Below, one piece after another: positions 44,702 to 56,806 of a stretch of 64,000 nt of DNA (the stretch's first letter is position 1; every line of letters begins with the position of its first letter). The stretch spans positions 163,448,688-163,512,687 of the forward strand of contig OW121848.1 in assembly GCA_933228895.1 (NCBI GenBank), written 5' to 3'. Source of the DNA: Platycnemis pennipes. Its lineage: Eukaryota > Arthropoda > Insecta > Odonata > Platycnemididae. Below the pieces are notes generated by a model. The model was not told the DNA's origin, did no database searches, and worked only from the letters and a program-made list of their open reading frames with translations. Made by a program: the position numbers and the translations under genes.

Positions 44702-47100
44702 TCTCACTAACTCCCCCACTACCCCCCCCCCCCCACCCATCTCCCCCCGCCCACCTTTTCGTTTCACCCAAAAACTACGCCATCCCTCCCCTTCCCCCAC
44801 GCCCCCTCTCTCACTTGCGAGCATGTCGACCCTGAACTAATTCTGTGCCTGAAAATGACCCGTATTCGTTATAACTAGTCATATCCAACAAATTTTAAGT
44901 GGAAATATCCTTGTTTTATTTTTCTTTATAAGACGATGAATTTTTACAGTTTTTAGAAGCAAAGCAATGAGTGCATTCACTATCTTAATTCAATGGGAAA
45001 TAGGAAGAATACATTTCATTTATGACTCATTAATATGTATAATACTATTATTTTATATCATATATCTAGTCAAGAATTTCCTTGCATTAACCTCAAAAGG
45101 CTCAGCCGGCTTTCACAGGTGTCTGAAGATTTCCGTGTTTCTAAAAAACATTTTTGACATTTAAAAACAAATGGGCTATGAGTTATTGTGCTTAATCTTC
45201 CCCTTATACACTCATTTAGGATACAAGTCATCACTTTGGGCCTTGTTATGACTAGAGCTGTTACGGCTGTCACCACATATCTCAAAAAAATGAGACTAGT
45301 TAAATGAATATTTTTTCATATTAATAATATAGTAACATGCAACTTAAAACGTTCGTTGGGATAAAATATTTTTATCTATGGATTAAGTATAATTTTTTCC
45401 ATATGCTTAAAATGAACGACTTTAAAAATACTGATTAAATCATCGCAGGAAGTTCATATTATTCCACACTGTTTTTCACAATAGTTATGGCGAAATTACA
45501 AAAAATTGTAATCAGGATGTTTTTGCTTGTTTCATCGACGTCCAGGAGAGTTCCGCCTGAATATGCTCTCCCCAAGTTTAACTCCTGTGAGGATAGTTGA
45601 TTCGTGCGTCCTCGCCTTTACTTGCGCGAACGAGTGAAAATAGACCTCACTTTGTACTCGGTGAGACTTGGCTTCCTTGAGAATAGAAAGAGGAACGCAA
45701 GCGACAAAAGGTTTTGGACCCCAGTTCGAAGAAAGTTGATTTCCGCGGGAGATTGTGGGAGATGACAACAAAACGAGGACGATTTTGCAAGAAAAAGATC
45801 AAAATGGAAAACTCAACAATGCGTGGTATAGAATAGAGGAGGTGAAGCAATTTATTTACTTGTGGTGCATGTTACACGAATGTCCACTGAGACGCTAAGC
45901 GAAGATTTGTGTAATGAAAAAATTGTTTATGTAGAGGAGGAAAAAACGAAGAGTTTGTGATTCCACTCTACATAGGATTAACTCACTCTTCATGTTTCGC
46001 TGCACAGTCACATCTTCAGGAATCCATCTCCAGGTGAAACACCGTCAACATCTACCCAAACCGGTGGGATGCAAAATAATAGCAAGAAAAACCTTAAGAA
46101 GCTATTGTCCTGTTACATAGGTCTCTTATGGTTGGAATACATGGCGGAAATACTTCAATTACGTCTACCGAATAAATCGTAATAGTAAAATGATTTTCAG
46201 TCCCCCAAGTACGTTAACGTACTTTTCATAACTTGCATTTCGTCCTGGCAACTGCAAATGAAATGAAATGTCTTCGTCAATTGCGTTAATTCTTTCCCAA
46301 AACTGCCAAAGTAAAAAAAAAGCATTTCATTTCAATTGTGGATGGGAGCACGTAGACAAAGATCTTGACGCATTGAAAGTGCGTTCCGATAAACTGTTCG
46401 ATTGATTCACTGATAACAGCATGCGTTCTCGCGCTGCGAAATGCAATACGAACGTGACCTATTTCGCTGGTGCATACGCCCGGTAAGTCATTATCACACT
46501 TGTCATCTCCCTAATCCGTGGTTATCATTCGGCGCACTGAGAAGGTTTCGATATGAGCGCAGCTGCCAGTCCAACGATAAACCTGGGTCGGTAATTCCCA
46601 GAGTGTATGGTGCACAATGCAATCGCATAATTGGTCAGCATTTGATAACGACATGCTTCCACGGCCGGGCGATTGTCGACTTTTTTGTAAAACCCTCGAC
46701 ACTGCATTTCCGCTGAGTGAGATAATCTTCGTTGGCACTGATCTCGCGATGGCAGTTGCTTCCTTGTTACAGCCACGTAGGTTACACAACAGCCTGGCAG
46801 AGCACAGAACGTTGTTCGCTTCCAGCCTCGATAATGGATGCCGCTTTGGTCCAAGGTTAGATTATGCAACGCGATGGCAATAGTAGTACCTTCATAGCAA
46901 CTTCTAAAAAAAAGTTCGCACACAAAAGACAATCTGGTATCAGGTATAAGAATAAGCCAATAGAATTAGCCAAGTAATGGCTAGACATTTACCCAAAGAC
47001 ATTTTTAATTTTTTTTTATAATCCGACTACACTAAGCATCTTAGAATCAGGTATTAAAATTGTTTATGCGAATTTAACTCAAGGGCAAATTTCTGCCTTA
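44702..47100. other. Intergenic, nothing recognised
   Basis: Starts with a poly-C/CCT stretch (44715-44815). The overlapping frames at 46441-46932 are probably an old transposon but could not be assigned. Confidence 0.4.
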
Positions 47101-47104
47101 TGAA

Positions 47105-47410
47105 GAAGAATGTGTGGGAGAAAAGAGAAGTCTGCTGAAAACTATAAAAAGAAAACGGGACAACCTAATCGGCCATATCTTAAGACACGATGGCCTGATG
47201 AAATCGACAATCGTCGAGGGAAAAGTGAACGGAAAAAATGGAAGAGGCAGGCCTCGTATGAGTTACATGCAGCAGGTCGTAAAGGACGTGAAAGAGTGAA
47301 AAAAAGTGAAAAGAACTACGTCAATATGAAGAGGTTGGCCGATAGAAGAATCGAGTGGAGGGCACCGTCAAACCAATCCTAGGATTGTTGACCCTTGATG
47401 ATGATGAAGA
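47105..47410 (+). mobile_element. RTE-type LINE 3' end fragment
   Basis: The plus strand reads KRSLLKTIKRKRDNLIGHIL, GRGRPRMSYMQQVVKDVKE and LADRRIEWRA across a frame change. The 3' end ACCAATCCTAGGATTGTTGA with a GATGATGATG tail matches the 38.2-kb terminus. Confidence 0.8.
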
Positions 47411-47610
47411 AGAATGTATGAAAAAACATTAGGAAACTAAATGAAGTCTCTAATAAATTAATCCATGGCCTATGAAAATCAGAGGAGACCGAATTTACTT
47501 CCACAAAGGTGAGGAAGAACAATATTGCTTGTCCTTAGGATATCTCAATATTCTCTAAATGAGCTCTGAACAAGTGAAGTGAATTTCACAATAACTGCCA
47601 TACAAAAAAA

Positions 47611-47690
47611 TCACCTGGCCAGGGAATCGAACCACGTACCTTTGGCTTTCCGGGCCACTGCGCAGACCACTACTCTACCCAGGATCCCTA
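47611..47690 (-). mobile_element. tRNA-like SINE head, minus strand
   Basis: On the minus strand an A-box-like TGGGTAGAGTAGTGG and a B-box GGTTCGATTCC occur at tRNA spacing. The flanks are not tRNA-like. Confidence 0.55.
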
Positions 47691-47726
47691 ATTCGCACGG
47701 CAATTTTAATTTAATTGGAAGATTGC

Positions 47727-48820
47727 GGTCAACATCCGGTCTCTTTTATCTTCGAACATGATTTGATTCACATAAAATAGCAGTTAATGTTGAGTGTATA
47801 TGTTCTTATCGAGTTGTATTTACGTGATATTATTCACATTAAATTTCAATAATGTTTCATAAAGCAGGAAATGGTGCTTTCCCGGTGTATCTGCTTCAAG
47901 AAGTTTTCTCGGGCTGTCCACCGGGAGAGGGCTTTTACGCATTTCAATTATTGTGAATTTCACCGCCGTTCACGCGGCAGGCTTGAAATATCCTGCAAGT
48001 TAAGTGAATGGCTGGAAGTCTAACAATAATGCTCAGTCGTTGTTCTGCCATAATGACGTCTTTAGAGGGCATTTCCGGAACAAGCAATGACACTTAATCG
48101 CCGTCTCTGAGACTTGGTAGAGTGACACAATGCCCACAATCGCAGTTAAATTGGATGGATTATAGGTATGCACTGATGCGTAGTGACCGGACTGGTCGAG
48201 TAGGTGGTGGTTTTTGTGTTTATGTCATTAACTCCCTTACACATCGAATCCTAGATGCCTCCTAAAGCGTGCCATTCAAACCTGAATACTTGTTTGCTGA
48301 AATGGTGAGTGCATATGGAAAAATGCTATTTGGAGTGGTCTGTCGCCCACCAAAATCTGGTTATCTAAGTGAAGGCTTTGAGACAACTCTGTTGACCTTT
48401 TTACCAATCCACACTAATGTCTTTCTGTGTGGAGATTTCAATTGTGATGTGCTCAAATAATTTTACAATAGTGATGTTATGAATGATTTGAAATATTTCT
48501 GTATAATATTTCGTTGGTACCATTTAAACTTACCACAATTTAGCAAATAGTGGTACTTTTATTGAGTTATTAAATGATGATGATATTCATGCAGTGTATA
48601 ATTTTGGTCAATATCCGGTGTCTTTTATCTTCGAACATGATTTGATTTACATAAAATATGAGTTAATGTTGAGTGTGAATGAACTTATTGAGTTGATTTG
48701 ACGTGATATTATGCACATTATTCAGAATAAATTTCAAGAAGATTTCATAAAGCAGGAATTGGTGCCTTTCCGGCGTATGTGCTTCAAGAAGTTTTCTCGT
48801 GTTGTCCACCGGGTAAGGGC
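47727..48820 (+). repeat. Direct repeat pair of about 205-215 bp flanking a LINE fragment
   Basis: 47727-47932 and 48605-48820 share TTTTATCTTCGAACATGATT, GAGTTAATGTTGAGTGT and CTTCAAGAAGTTTTCTCG in order. The 670 bp between contain an endonuclease fragment. Confidence 0.65.
48120..48460 (+). pseudogene. LINE APE-type endonuclease fragment
   Basis: Reads MRSDRTGRVGGGFCVYVINS, a stop, then EYLFAEMVSAYGKMLFGVVC, RPPKSGYLSEGFE and NVFLCGDFNCDVLK. The GDFN motif and the order are typical of CR1/Jockey/L2 endonucleases. It does not overlap the surviving part of the 2335-4944 ORF, so the family link is not shown. Confidence 0.7.
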
Positions 48821-48833
48821 GTCCATTTCGGCC

Positions 48834-48869
48834 GACGTTTCGATCCTCGACTCGAGTGTCATTTTCAGG
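48834..48869 (-). ncRNA. Degenerate hammerhead-like motif
   Basis: The minus strand reads CCTGAAAATGACACTCGAG ... GATCGAAACGTCGG. GAAACGTC fits the PLE ribozyme 3' half, but the CUGANGA part is altered and stem II is irregular. Weak support. Confidence 0.3.
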
Positions 48870-48949
48870 GCGAGACGAGTGCCATCCTAAAATTGTCCGC
48901 CTTATATACATGTCCTCACGGGTCATTCGATAAAGTTAGATTCGATGAA

Positions 48950-50152
48950 AGGCATTCGATAAAGTTCCTCATGATAAATTAATCTTGAATTTAGAGAGTT
49001 TTGGTATAAATAATGACGTATGTTGTGTAAAAGAATTCTTAGGTGGGTGAGAGCAGAGGGTTGTCATAGATGGTATCATGTCGGACACAATCAAATTCAC
49101 ATCGGGAGTTCCCCAGGGTAGCGTAGTAGGTCCGCTCCTATTTCTTCTATACATTAACGATTTGGGTACCGTAGTCAGTAGTAAGCTTAGACTCTTTGCA
49201 GACGATGCGGTAGTGTATAAATGTATATCAAAAGAAGAAGACAGGAAATCGCTTAGCAAGGATTTAGATTCAATTCAAGAGTGGTGCAACAAATGGCAGT
49301 TAGGACTCAACTTTAAAAAGTGTGTAGCTATCAATTTTTGGAAATACCTATGAAATAGTAACGTACCTATAAATAGCGTAGCTATAAAATTAGTAACACG
49401 AAGATTGACAACGTTGAAACCATAAGATATTTAGGTGTAACAATCACTAAAGATTTTTCGTGCGGAAGACATCCGGGAAAAATGCGGCCGAGTGAAGAGA
49501 AAGCTAGGATTTTTAAAAAGAGTACTTGGGAAATGTGATGAGAAGACAAAAGAGCGATGTTACTTTCCACTAGTTAGGCCCGACCTTGAGTATGCAGCCA
49601 GTGTATGGGGTCCGAATGAATTAGATTTGATCAGAGAATTAGAAAGTGTGCAGCGTAGAGCAGCTAGGTTCGTTAAAAGGTGTTACGATAGGTTGAGTAG
49701 CGTTTTAGAATTACTAGAATAATTAGGGTGGGAATCACTATCAGAGCATAGGTTAAGGTACAGAGTAAATCTATTAGAGAAATTTCAATCGGATAGCTTT
49801 ACTGAAGATGTTAGGCACATATTAAAAAAACCAGCGTATTATGCTAGATTCGACCAGATAAATAAGATTAGAGAGATAGATTGTCGTACAGATAGATTCA
49901 AAATGGCATTTTTCCCCCGTACTATAAGAGAACAGAATAGGCGTCATAGGAAAGGGATAGGTAGGGGAAATATTTTAGAGTATTCTGTAGTGCATGATGC
50001 ATGTATTAACCCCTCAAATACTATAGATACTAATAATCTATTTGCATGAGACCCTATAGTTGCTTGTTTGCATGTCGGTAGTGCATGCTTGGTGATCTTC
50101 ACCCCCTACCACACACCCTCGCGGTGGCTTGCAGTGTATCGTGTAGATGTAG
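48950..50152 (+). mobile_element. CR1/L2-like LINE, 5'-truncated copy
   Basis: Open from FDKVPHDKLILNLESFGINN through GVPQGSVVGPLLFLLYINDL, LRLFADDAVVYKC and KWQLGLNFKKCVA (49078-49353), then a small insertion and frame break. KRKLGFLKRVLGKC ... CYDRLSSVLELLE follows (49492-49722), then the 3' UTR to the GTGTAGATGTAGATG tail. Highly similar to 2335-4944; a fairly young copy. Confidence 0.87.
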
Positions 50153-50334
50153 ATGTCAGCGTACACATCCAAGATACAAGAAGAAGATGCCTAAATAATG
50201 CCTCCTGATTGGCTGGCGTTTTGCCGCTTGTTTTTCCTTCTCACCTCCTCGATTTTTCCCACCACGGGTTTAGACACTCAGCGGCACATGGAAACTCTCC
50301 CTCGGATACATCACCCTCTACGACGAGACGATAG

Positions 50335-51000
50335 CGCCGCGACAAAGGAAATTACCTACCTGGCAGTCAAGACAAGCACCTGTCATTCAGTAAGCACATC
50401 CAAGAAACAAGAAGATTCCTAAATAGGATGAACCTTGTTAGGGCAGTAAGCACAGCAGGACATGGAGCATCGCCATCCTGCGCCCTACACATCTATAAAG
50501 CCTTTGTTAGGCCAGCAATGGAGTATGCTGCTGCAGCCATCCCACCAGCATCATCCCTTGTCCAAATCTGGGCCAGCCTCGAAAGGAGCATGATACTATC
50601 CGTCTATTTGCTCCCATGCAAATTCCCGAGGCGACTCTTATACGATGGCACTGACATTGAACCTATCCTCCACAGGTTGGCGCGGACAAGGATGACCACC
50701 TTCAACTGGATCTCAACGACCAACACCACATTGGCAGAGGGCAGGCAGATGATCGGGGTAATCCGGAAAAGAACAAAGAGGAAACTACCTCCGCGACTAG
50801 TAGTGGCCCACACGTTCCGGAACTACTACGAAGACTACGCCATCCATCCACCAGACTTTCGCTTCATTCCACTGCTCAAACATCTGCTACCTGATCCTGC
50901 GATCCCCGCCTGGCCACCAAAGAGGAAGAAGAAGGAGATGAAGGCAGCTGGCCCCTTACAAGCATAACTCCCAGAAGACTCCCCAGCGACGCCAATCAGT
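50335..51000 (+). mobile_element. Different Jockey/I-type LINE, C-terminal RT fragment
   Basis: An ORF reads DKHLSFSKHIQETRRFLN and continues to 50967 with CALHIYKAFVRPAMEYAAAA, LERSMILSVYLLPCKFPRRL and LVVAHTFRNYYEDYAIHPPD. The order (strand register after RT, then KAFVRPAMEY) is that of LINE C-terminal regions, but the sequence differs from the main LINE here. About 630 bp intact, with an upstream frame break at 50370. Confidence 0.65.
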
Positions 51001-51440
51001 GTGAACCAAAAATACCAGTGACAATTATATATATCAAAGAACTATTTATCTATCAAAAGTTTATATCCATCTATATACACACAAATATCTATTTATTTAT
51101 ATTTTACTATGTTAATTGTTCAATTATCTATTATCTGTTAATCGTCAAAAATTCATATTTTATTATCATATTTATTACGGCGCGCCGGTCCGTGCAGATT
51201 TTTACGGGTTTCCCTGCACCTCGAGCAAATGGCGGACCACAGGGAACTCCCATAAACCAAAATACAAAATACAAGATGCAAGATACCTATGAAAACTATT
51301 AAATGCTGTAAACCATTAAATATCATACTAAACCCTGAAGAGGATAATTATATCCTAGAGCAGGGCTCCCCATATTGTTTATTCATTATTGTTTGTTATT
51401 GTTATTATATATTTATTGTATTGTTATTGGGGAAAATAAA
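51001..51440. other. AT-rich stretch, nothing recognised
   Basis: May include the 3' UTR of the preceding LINE. Confidence 0.4.
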
Positions 51441-51463
51441 CATTTTTGACTTGACTCCTCCTT

Positions 51464-52300
51464 GTGCGTAGGAAGAATCTGCGAAAAGTACAGTCTAGGA
51501 TGGTTCAAAAACGTCCAAATATTGCAACAGAACAGAGAATATGTACTTCGAGCAGAAAATCGCTCTCGGGAATCCCAGGTCCATCATGTATACCTGAAAC
51601 AGGTGCAGAACAATCGGAGTTATCAAGTGATCATGAAGCAAATGTGGAAGGGCAGAGTGGGATATGGACTGAAAGAGACACAAGCTTGAAAAGTCTTAAT
51701 GATACAATGCTTTCTTTAGGCGAATCTTCTGTGAGAAAAAAAAGATTAGGCGTTGGACGGTACAGAAAGAAGAAATTTCAGAAAATTTGTGAAGTTTTAA
51801 AAGACTATTATGGTGTCCCAAAATGTGAGAATCCTGTGCCAGTGCCTGAAGAATCCGTCATGATTTCTCAGTCGAAAGAAAAATTTCGAAAAACAGAGTC
51901 AACCAGTGTAAAAGTCCAAATACTAACAGCATTGCCTAAAACCTGGACCGCTCGTAAAATTCAGGAAGAATTAGGTGCAACATATTACATGACACGCCAG
52001 TCTAAACTTCTTGTGGAAGAGCAGGGTGTTTTATCAACTCCAAATCTTTGGCCTGGGAAGACTCTCTGTGACAGTACAAACAAAAACGTTATTGCATTAT
52101 ATAATAGCGATGAAGTAAGCCGTTGTTTACCAGAAAAAAAAAGATTTTGTTGCAGCGATGGAATCAGGATCAAAGCTACAAAAACATAAACTGTCTAGTT
52201 CTCGGAAATCTGAAAAAAAATATCGAGGATTTAAGGATATGAATCCCAATGTCAAAGTAGGGTTTTCAAAGTTCAGTGAAATGCCTTTGTTTTTACGGCC
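51464..52300 (+). pseudogene. Orphan transposon-associated protein family, N-terminal part
   Basis: The ORF to 52189 reads NIATEQRICTSSRKSLSGIP (likely N-terminal), DTMLSLGESSVRKKRLGVGR, SVKVQILTALPKTWTARKIQ, EELGATYYMTRQSKLLVEEQ and GVLSTPNLWPGKTL. After a frame break DMNPNVKVGFSKFSEMP follows at about 52237. In abundant insect homologues this segment precedes the motifs found on the minus strand at 20.2-21.8 kb. The helix-turn-helix-like TARKIQEELGATYYMTRQ could bind DNA (inference). The C-terminal half is absent here. Confidence 0.6.
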
Positions 52301-52317
52301 TTTATTTTTACGTAAAT

Positions 52318-52350
52318 ATGCAGTTCCACCAAGTTACGCCTGAAACTGTG
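52318..52350 (+). repeat. PLE one-sided tail motif, solo
   Basis: GCAGTTCCACCAAGTTACGC followed by CTGAAAC is the terminal tail seen next to TSDs at 18761, 20042 and 26895. No PLE body is adjacent. Confidence 0.5.
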
Positions 52351-53099
52351 TGCAGTTTATGGCGGCATAGTTTTATCTTCAGAATGGAACATGTTTTTTC
52401 AAAAGTGGTATTTTTACAACTTTCTACTACGCATTTCACATCATTAGCGATACAACTAAACAAAAAACTATATATTTCAATAATATTTCTTCGCGATTTT
52501 CATTCTCATTCACGGAGCTCACTTATGCATCTTTACTTTCTCTGAAGGATATAGGTTTATTGATCCCAATTGATAACCAAATCAATTGTAATTACGTAAC
52601 AATCCAATTATAATTGTAAAGTTTTATACTGGTGGGGTACACGGCACTTACTGAGAAGAACAAGAAGATTTTGGCTAAACAAATAGTGATTTGAATCATC
52701 ACTGGTTTCATTGCGCAAAGGAACGACGGCTCTTTCTGATGTTCTAATCTAGATCATTAATAAACACTTAAGGGTGTGAAATAACGCTTTATTCCAGATC
52801 ATCCCTTCCGAAATCTCACCCAAAACCGTTTCCCATGGCAACACAGTTAGCAGCCCATCTTGCCCACCCAGCCTGCTTCACCGAAATCAGAACCACTGCG
52901 ACCACCAACACAAAAATACTTTAAGCAATTCCAGACAAATGTGAGAAAGGCTGGAGGATGCAGAGTCAACGAAAAAACCAATTTCGAACTACGTGATCCA
53001 TTTACTTGCTTCTGCGTTTCCATGCACACAAACCGGAAGCATCCCCCGTGTACCCAAAGCGCGCTTCATGCAGAGAACTTCATCATTCACATGGATTAG
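52351..53099. other. Intergenic, nothing recognised
   Basis: No supported feature. Confidence 0.4.
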
Positions 53100-53570
53100 T
53101 AAACGTAGGATTGGTTTGACGCAATCCTCCACTCAATGCTCCCATCAGCTTAACTCCTTATATTTAGGCAGTGCCTTTATTTCACATCCTTCACTACATA
53201 CTCTCACCATACACCTCATCCGAGGCCTTTCTTTTCCCTCCTCCCCATTCGTTTTTCCCGCTATGTTTGTCTTCACGCGGCCATCATGTCTCTATAGATA
53301 TGGCCGACTAAGATGCAGACATCTCTTTCATTCTCCTCTTCTTAGGACTACTTTTTGGTCACTCGGTCGATTTTCATCATTCTTCTGTAGCTACACATTT
53401 TGAATGCTTCCAGCTTTCACTTCTTCACTGATGTAATCTTCTGGGCCGTACTGACGTAAAGAAACATATACCAGACGTAAAGTTCTGATAAATGTCTCCC
53501 TACTTCCAAGCTTGCATTTCCAGCCGTAAGTAAATTCTTCTTTTGGTGGAATGTTCTTTTGTATTTGTCA
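53100..53570 (-). mobile_element. RTE-type LINE 3' fragment, minus strand
   Basis: The plus strand begins with TAGGATTGGTTTGACGCAAT, the reverse of the RTE 3' end. On the minus strand the order is AAGAAGAATTTACTTACGGC, then GCATTCAAAATGTGTAGCTA, then TAGTCGGCCATATCTATAGA, all as in the 34.8-38.2 kb copy. Decayed. Confidence 0.7.
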
Positions 53571-54530
53571 CCTCATTTTCAGTATATTAATTGCGTTCCT
53601 GCTAATTCTATAATATGCCTTTAAGAGCTTTGAGAATGAGAGAATCCATAGAACTACACCCTGGCATACAGCTTCAAAAACGACAACCCTAATCTAAACC
53701 TTCTAACGCTGTGGAAACACCCAATATTTGTGATTTTCCAATGTAGACGAGTAATCAAGCAGCTCAAAACCCCTCAATTACCGCGGCACCATTGCTGATT
53801 CCATTCTCAGCACTAAAACATATGTACTTACATGAGGTAATTGAAAACGTATGTTTTTATCTATCACTACACTTCCTTAACGTTTTATTACAGCACTTAT
53901 TCCCAATCAATATACTCCGATAATTATTTCCGAATGACAATAGTTCCCTAGATGACGTATTTCCCATCCAAGAAGAATATTGACACATTGGATTAGGTAT
54001 TTCCCTCCTTGAAACTGAAATAAACATGGTGAGAGCTTCCACTTCACAATTTTAGATATGAACTATCTCTCATTTCTATTTTTATTTGAGTCAGAGTTAT
54101 CAAGTTGATATGAGGTTGAAAATCTATAGAAGTTTCAAACATACGTGGCCATTTAAAGTGATCCTGCCCAACGTTTTTAGTGGTATTTTTTTGCCCATCG
54201 TTAAGCTCACAGTCAAACAAGAACAGGATTTTTTTCGCATAAAACGCGTACATAAATGAATTAATATCCCTCAAATCCGGAAGGATATTAATAAATTGGC
54301 ATCATAAAATAAACTACACCCCAAATCGATTAATTACCACCACCAGAATTACCTGATTATTACTAAAATATAATGTAAAAATGTTCAAATGAAGTATTTT
54401 TTTCCGTTAGTATCGAATAAAAATGTTTTGATGGCTAAGCAAGTGAATAGCATATGAAAAAGTAAAATGGAGTTCATACAATGGTGATATGTATGTATCC
54501 CTGTATAATTTTCAATTGTATTCGCCAAGG
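53571..54530. other. Intergenic, nothing recognised
   Basis: No supported feature. Confidence 0.4.
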
Positions 54531-54549
54531 CAATTTTTTATTATACCAC

Positions 54550-55145
54550 GGAAGCAAAAAAAACGGGTGAAAGGAGAAAAACTATATTATTTTAGGAGAT
54601 TGCAACGGTGTCGTCAACGAAGTTCCAAATGGAATAATGACATGAGAAAATGGATAGGGAAACCGGAATGTGAGATGAGAATGGCTTTTAGAATTCCACA
54701 CACTACACAAGTTATTGGTTGCAAACGCATTGCATAAGACTACAGCTGTAGAAGAGGTACATTGAAAATACCAAAATAGAGAATAATACCAATATAGACG
54801 AATATACACAATAGACAACATTTTAGCAAAGCAAGGATTCAGGAACCAGGTGAAGTTCTGCAAATTAAGATTCCCTGGGAGAGATGCCGACAGTGACCAC
54901 AACTTAGTGATCGTGAAAATGACATTTAAAATCATAGAAACTAAATAAATGAAGTCATATGGTAATCCACATGGTGAGTAGGAAAATCGGAGGCGACTCA
55001 ACATCGGATGTCTGGATTACAGAAAAATTGGAAAACTTGATAGGATTGGACTATTGAATTTTACGCTTGGATCTGAAGCATGTTTCTCCACGGCAGTGAG
55101 GCATGGGCGATGACAGCAGCGGAGAAGAAAAGCTACAGAAAATCT
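54550..55145 (+). mobile_element. RTE-type LINE fragments
   Basis: Endonuclease pieces (ILGDCNGVVNE equivalent, NDMRKWIGKPECEMR, AKQGFRNQVKFCKL, DSDHNLVIVKM) are followed, after a large deletion, by MFLHGSEAWAMTAAEKKSY of the C-terminal region at 55080. Same family as 34.8-38.2 kb, with about 1.5 kb missing between. Confidence 0.65.
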
Positions 55146-55840
55146 GGACATCTTGACATTGGGAGAATTGGAGAAGTAATCTTAAATTCGTCGACAGAGA
55201 AGTTGAGTTTTTCATTATTTATACGAGATTTGGCAAGTCCTAGCAGACGTTTCTCCTTCCAAATTTGTTTTGGAGTCCCATTTTTCTGAAAATAATTTAA
55301 TATATTACCCATATTTCGCCTATTTCAACAAGTTTATTGTCTCATTTCTCGTCCTTTTATATAGTCCTGAAAATTTTCAGGAGTTTCACGTCGTTTGAAT
55401 TTTTTGTGACCTACATCCCTTTCATATCATGTTCTTAAATTCCGTTGTGACCATTGGAATAAGATTTCTCATTTGTGTAATCTTTCTTAGAGGAGCAAGC
55501 AAGTCTAATAACTGATGTAAGTAGAATGTTAAAATGGCCAATTTGTCATAAATGGAATGGATTAACAAAAAATGTTGACGGTCTGACTGACTGACTGACT
55601 TGACGGTCGATGCCAATCACTGCAAAATTGTCCCGATGCAAGTATTTGGTTGGAATGGAAGGTTTTTATCATGATACTACAACGACATGATAATCACAAT
55701 GCAAAAGTAGTTGCGAAATACATCGATGTGGGCAGGTAACGATTGAGCATTATACCAATAAGTTCTATACTTTTATTTTAAAATTTTATTACGGAGCCCA
55801 TGCACATACAATGAATAACTGAGGCATCCGCCATATTGCG
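55146..55840. other. Intergenic, nothing recognised
   Basis: Contains a short TGAC-rich run (GACTGACTGACTGACTTGAC near 55583). Confidence 0.4.
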
Positions 55841-55847
55841 AACCGAC

Positions 55848-55925
55848 TGCCACACAGTTCCACACGTCTACCAACAAACAATATCATGCCTTATAAAATT
55901 CACAAACATAAGAAATGCAGCACTT
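55848..55925 (+). repeat. Short dispersed repeat, intact copy
   Basis: ACTGCCACACAGTTCCACAC ... CAATATCATGCCTTATAAAA ... CATAAGAAA matches 58420-58460 plus 58565-58600, where it is split. Confidence 0.55.
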
Positions 55926-56139
55926 CCCCTTATGCACGGTTTCCACTGCTAGCGTATCTACTCGCGTCCACACGCGCGTGACCGGAAAACGCCGTGGGAA
56001 CGCACGTAAGTACCGTCGTAATACTTAGTTCTAAACCAGCCATTTTGAAAAGGAGGTCCTCAGGTTGGACTTGGTGGAACCGCATGACAGCAGCAAATAG
56101 AAAAACCACTTTGTGAGATTCCACAAAACGTTGGTGCAA

Positions 56140-56470
56140 AATCCCATTTCTTGAAAAGGTTTCTCATTGTATAACTAATCACATCCCGAAAGACAAATTC
56201 AGAATATCCTTTTATAACCCCTTTTCCTTAGATAAGCTAATTTTCAATTCCAAGCGCAAATATGATGTCTCGGACAGAAATGGTGTATGCACGCTTCAAT
56301 GTAATAACTGTGATGCCTCTTACAATGGTCAAACCGGATGAGCTATTCACACCCGTTTGAAAGAACACAAAAACTGTTCATGAAAAGGGGATTATAGTTC
56401 CCAATTTGCCAAACACCTCATCGAAGAAGACCACACCAGTGACTTCATCCGCAAAGTGTCCACACCCAGT
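56140..56470 (+). pseudogene. PLE GIY-YIG endonuclease remnant
   Basis: Reads CKIPFLEKVSHCITNHIPKD, then NGVCTLQCNNCDASYNGQTG, a stop, AIHTRLKEHKN, another stop and SSQFAKHLIEEDHTSDFI. The second half of the YIG motif is changed (YNG) and stops interrupt it, so it is dead. Confidence 0.75.
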
Positions 56471-56769
56471 GCTGCAAAGGCCTCAAGATGAACTTCCTCG
56501 AACAGTTGGAGATAACGTCTGCCACCAAAAACAACGTGCATCTGTTAAACGAATATATGTTCCCTTCTAACTCTCCCTTCCTGACCTTACCCTTCCTCTC
56601 CTCCTCATCTTGACCAATCTTCTTAACCCTCCCCCCTCCTCCGGCCAAGTCACAACTAGTTACTATCCTCCCCTCTCCCCCCACCATTTCCTATTGTTGC
56701 CCCAACCCATGGATCACGTGAACACCTTTGCAGGTCGCTGTCATGAGGACGCAGACTCTCCCTGCTTAC

Positions 56770-56806
56770 CTTGAAGATGATTGGTAAGCCAATCGAAACC
56801 TAGGCC
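56770..56806 (+). ncRNA. Hammerhead-like motif, probably inactive
   Basis: TTGAAGA, stem II GATTGG/CCAATC with loop TAAG, then GAAACCTAGGCC. The cleavage triplet GTC is GCC here and C3 is U, so the ribozyme is predicted dead. The fold-back at 18.6 kb keeps GGTC but has lost part of the other half. Confidence 0.5.

Noticed and set aside
44715..44815. Proline-rich frame over a poly-C/CT tract
   Set aside because: Low-complexity sequence outside the transposon TIR.
46441..46932. Overlapping long frames on both strands
   Set aside because: No domain could be recognised in either strand. Perhaps an old Tc1/mariner-like relic, but no transposase motif was found.
48834..48869. Active hammerhead ribozyme on the minus strand
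   Set aside because: The CUGANGA box is altered; listed only as a degenerate motif.
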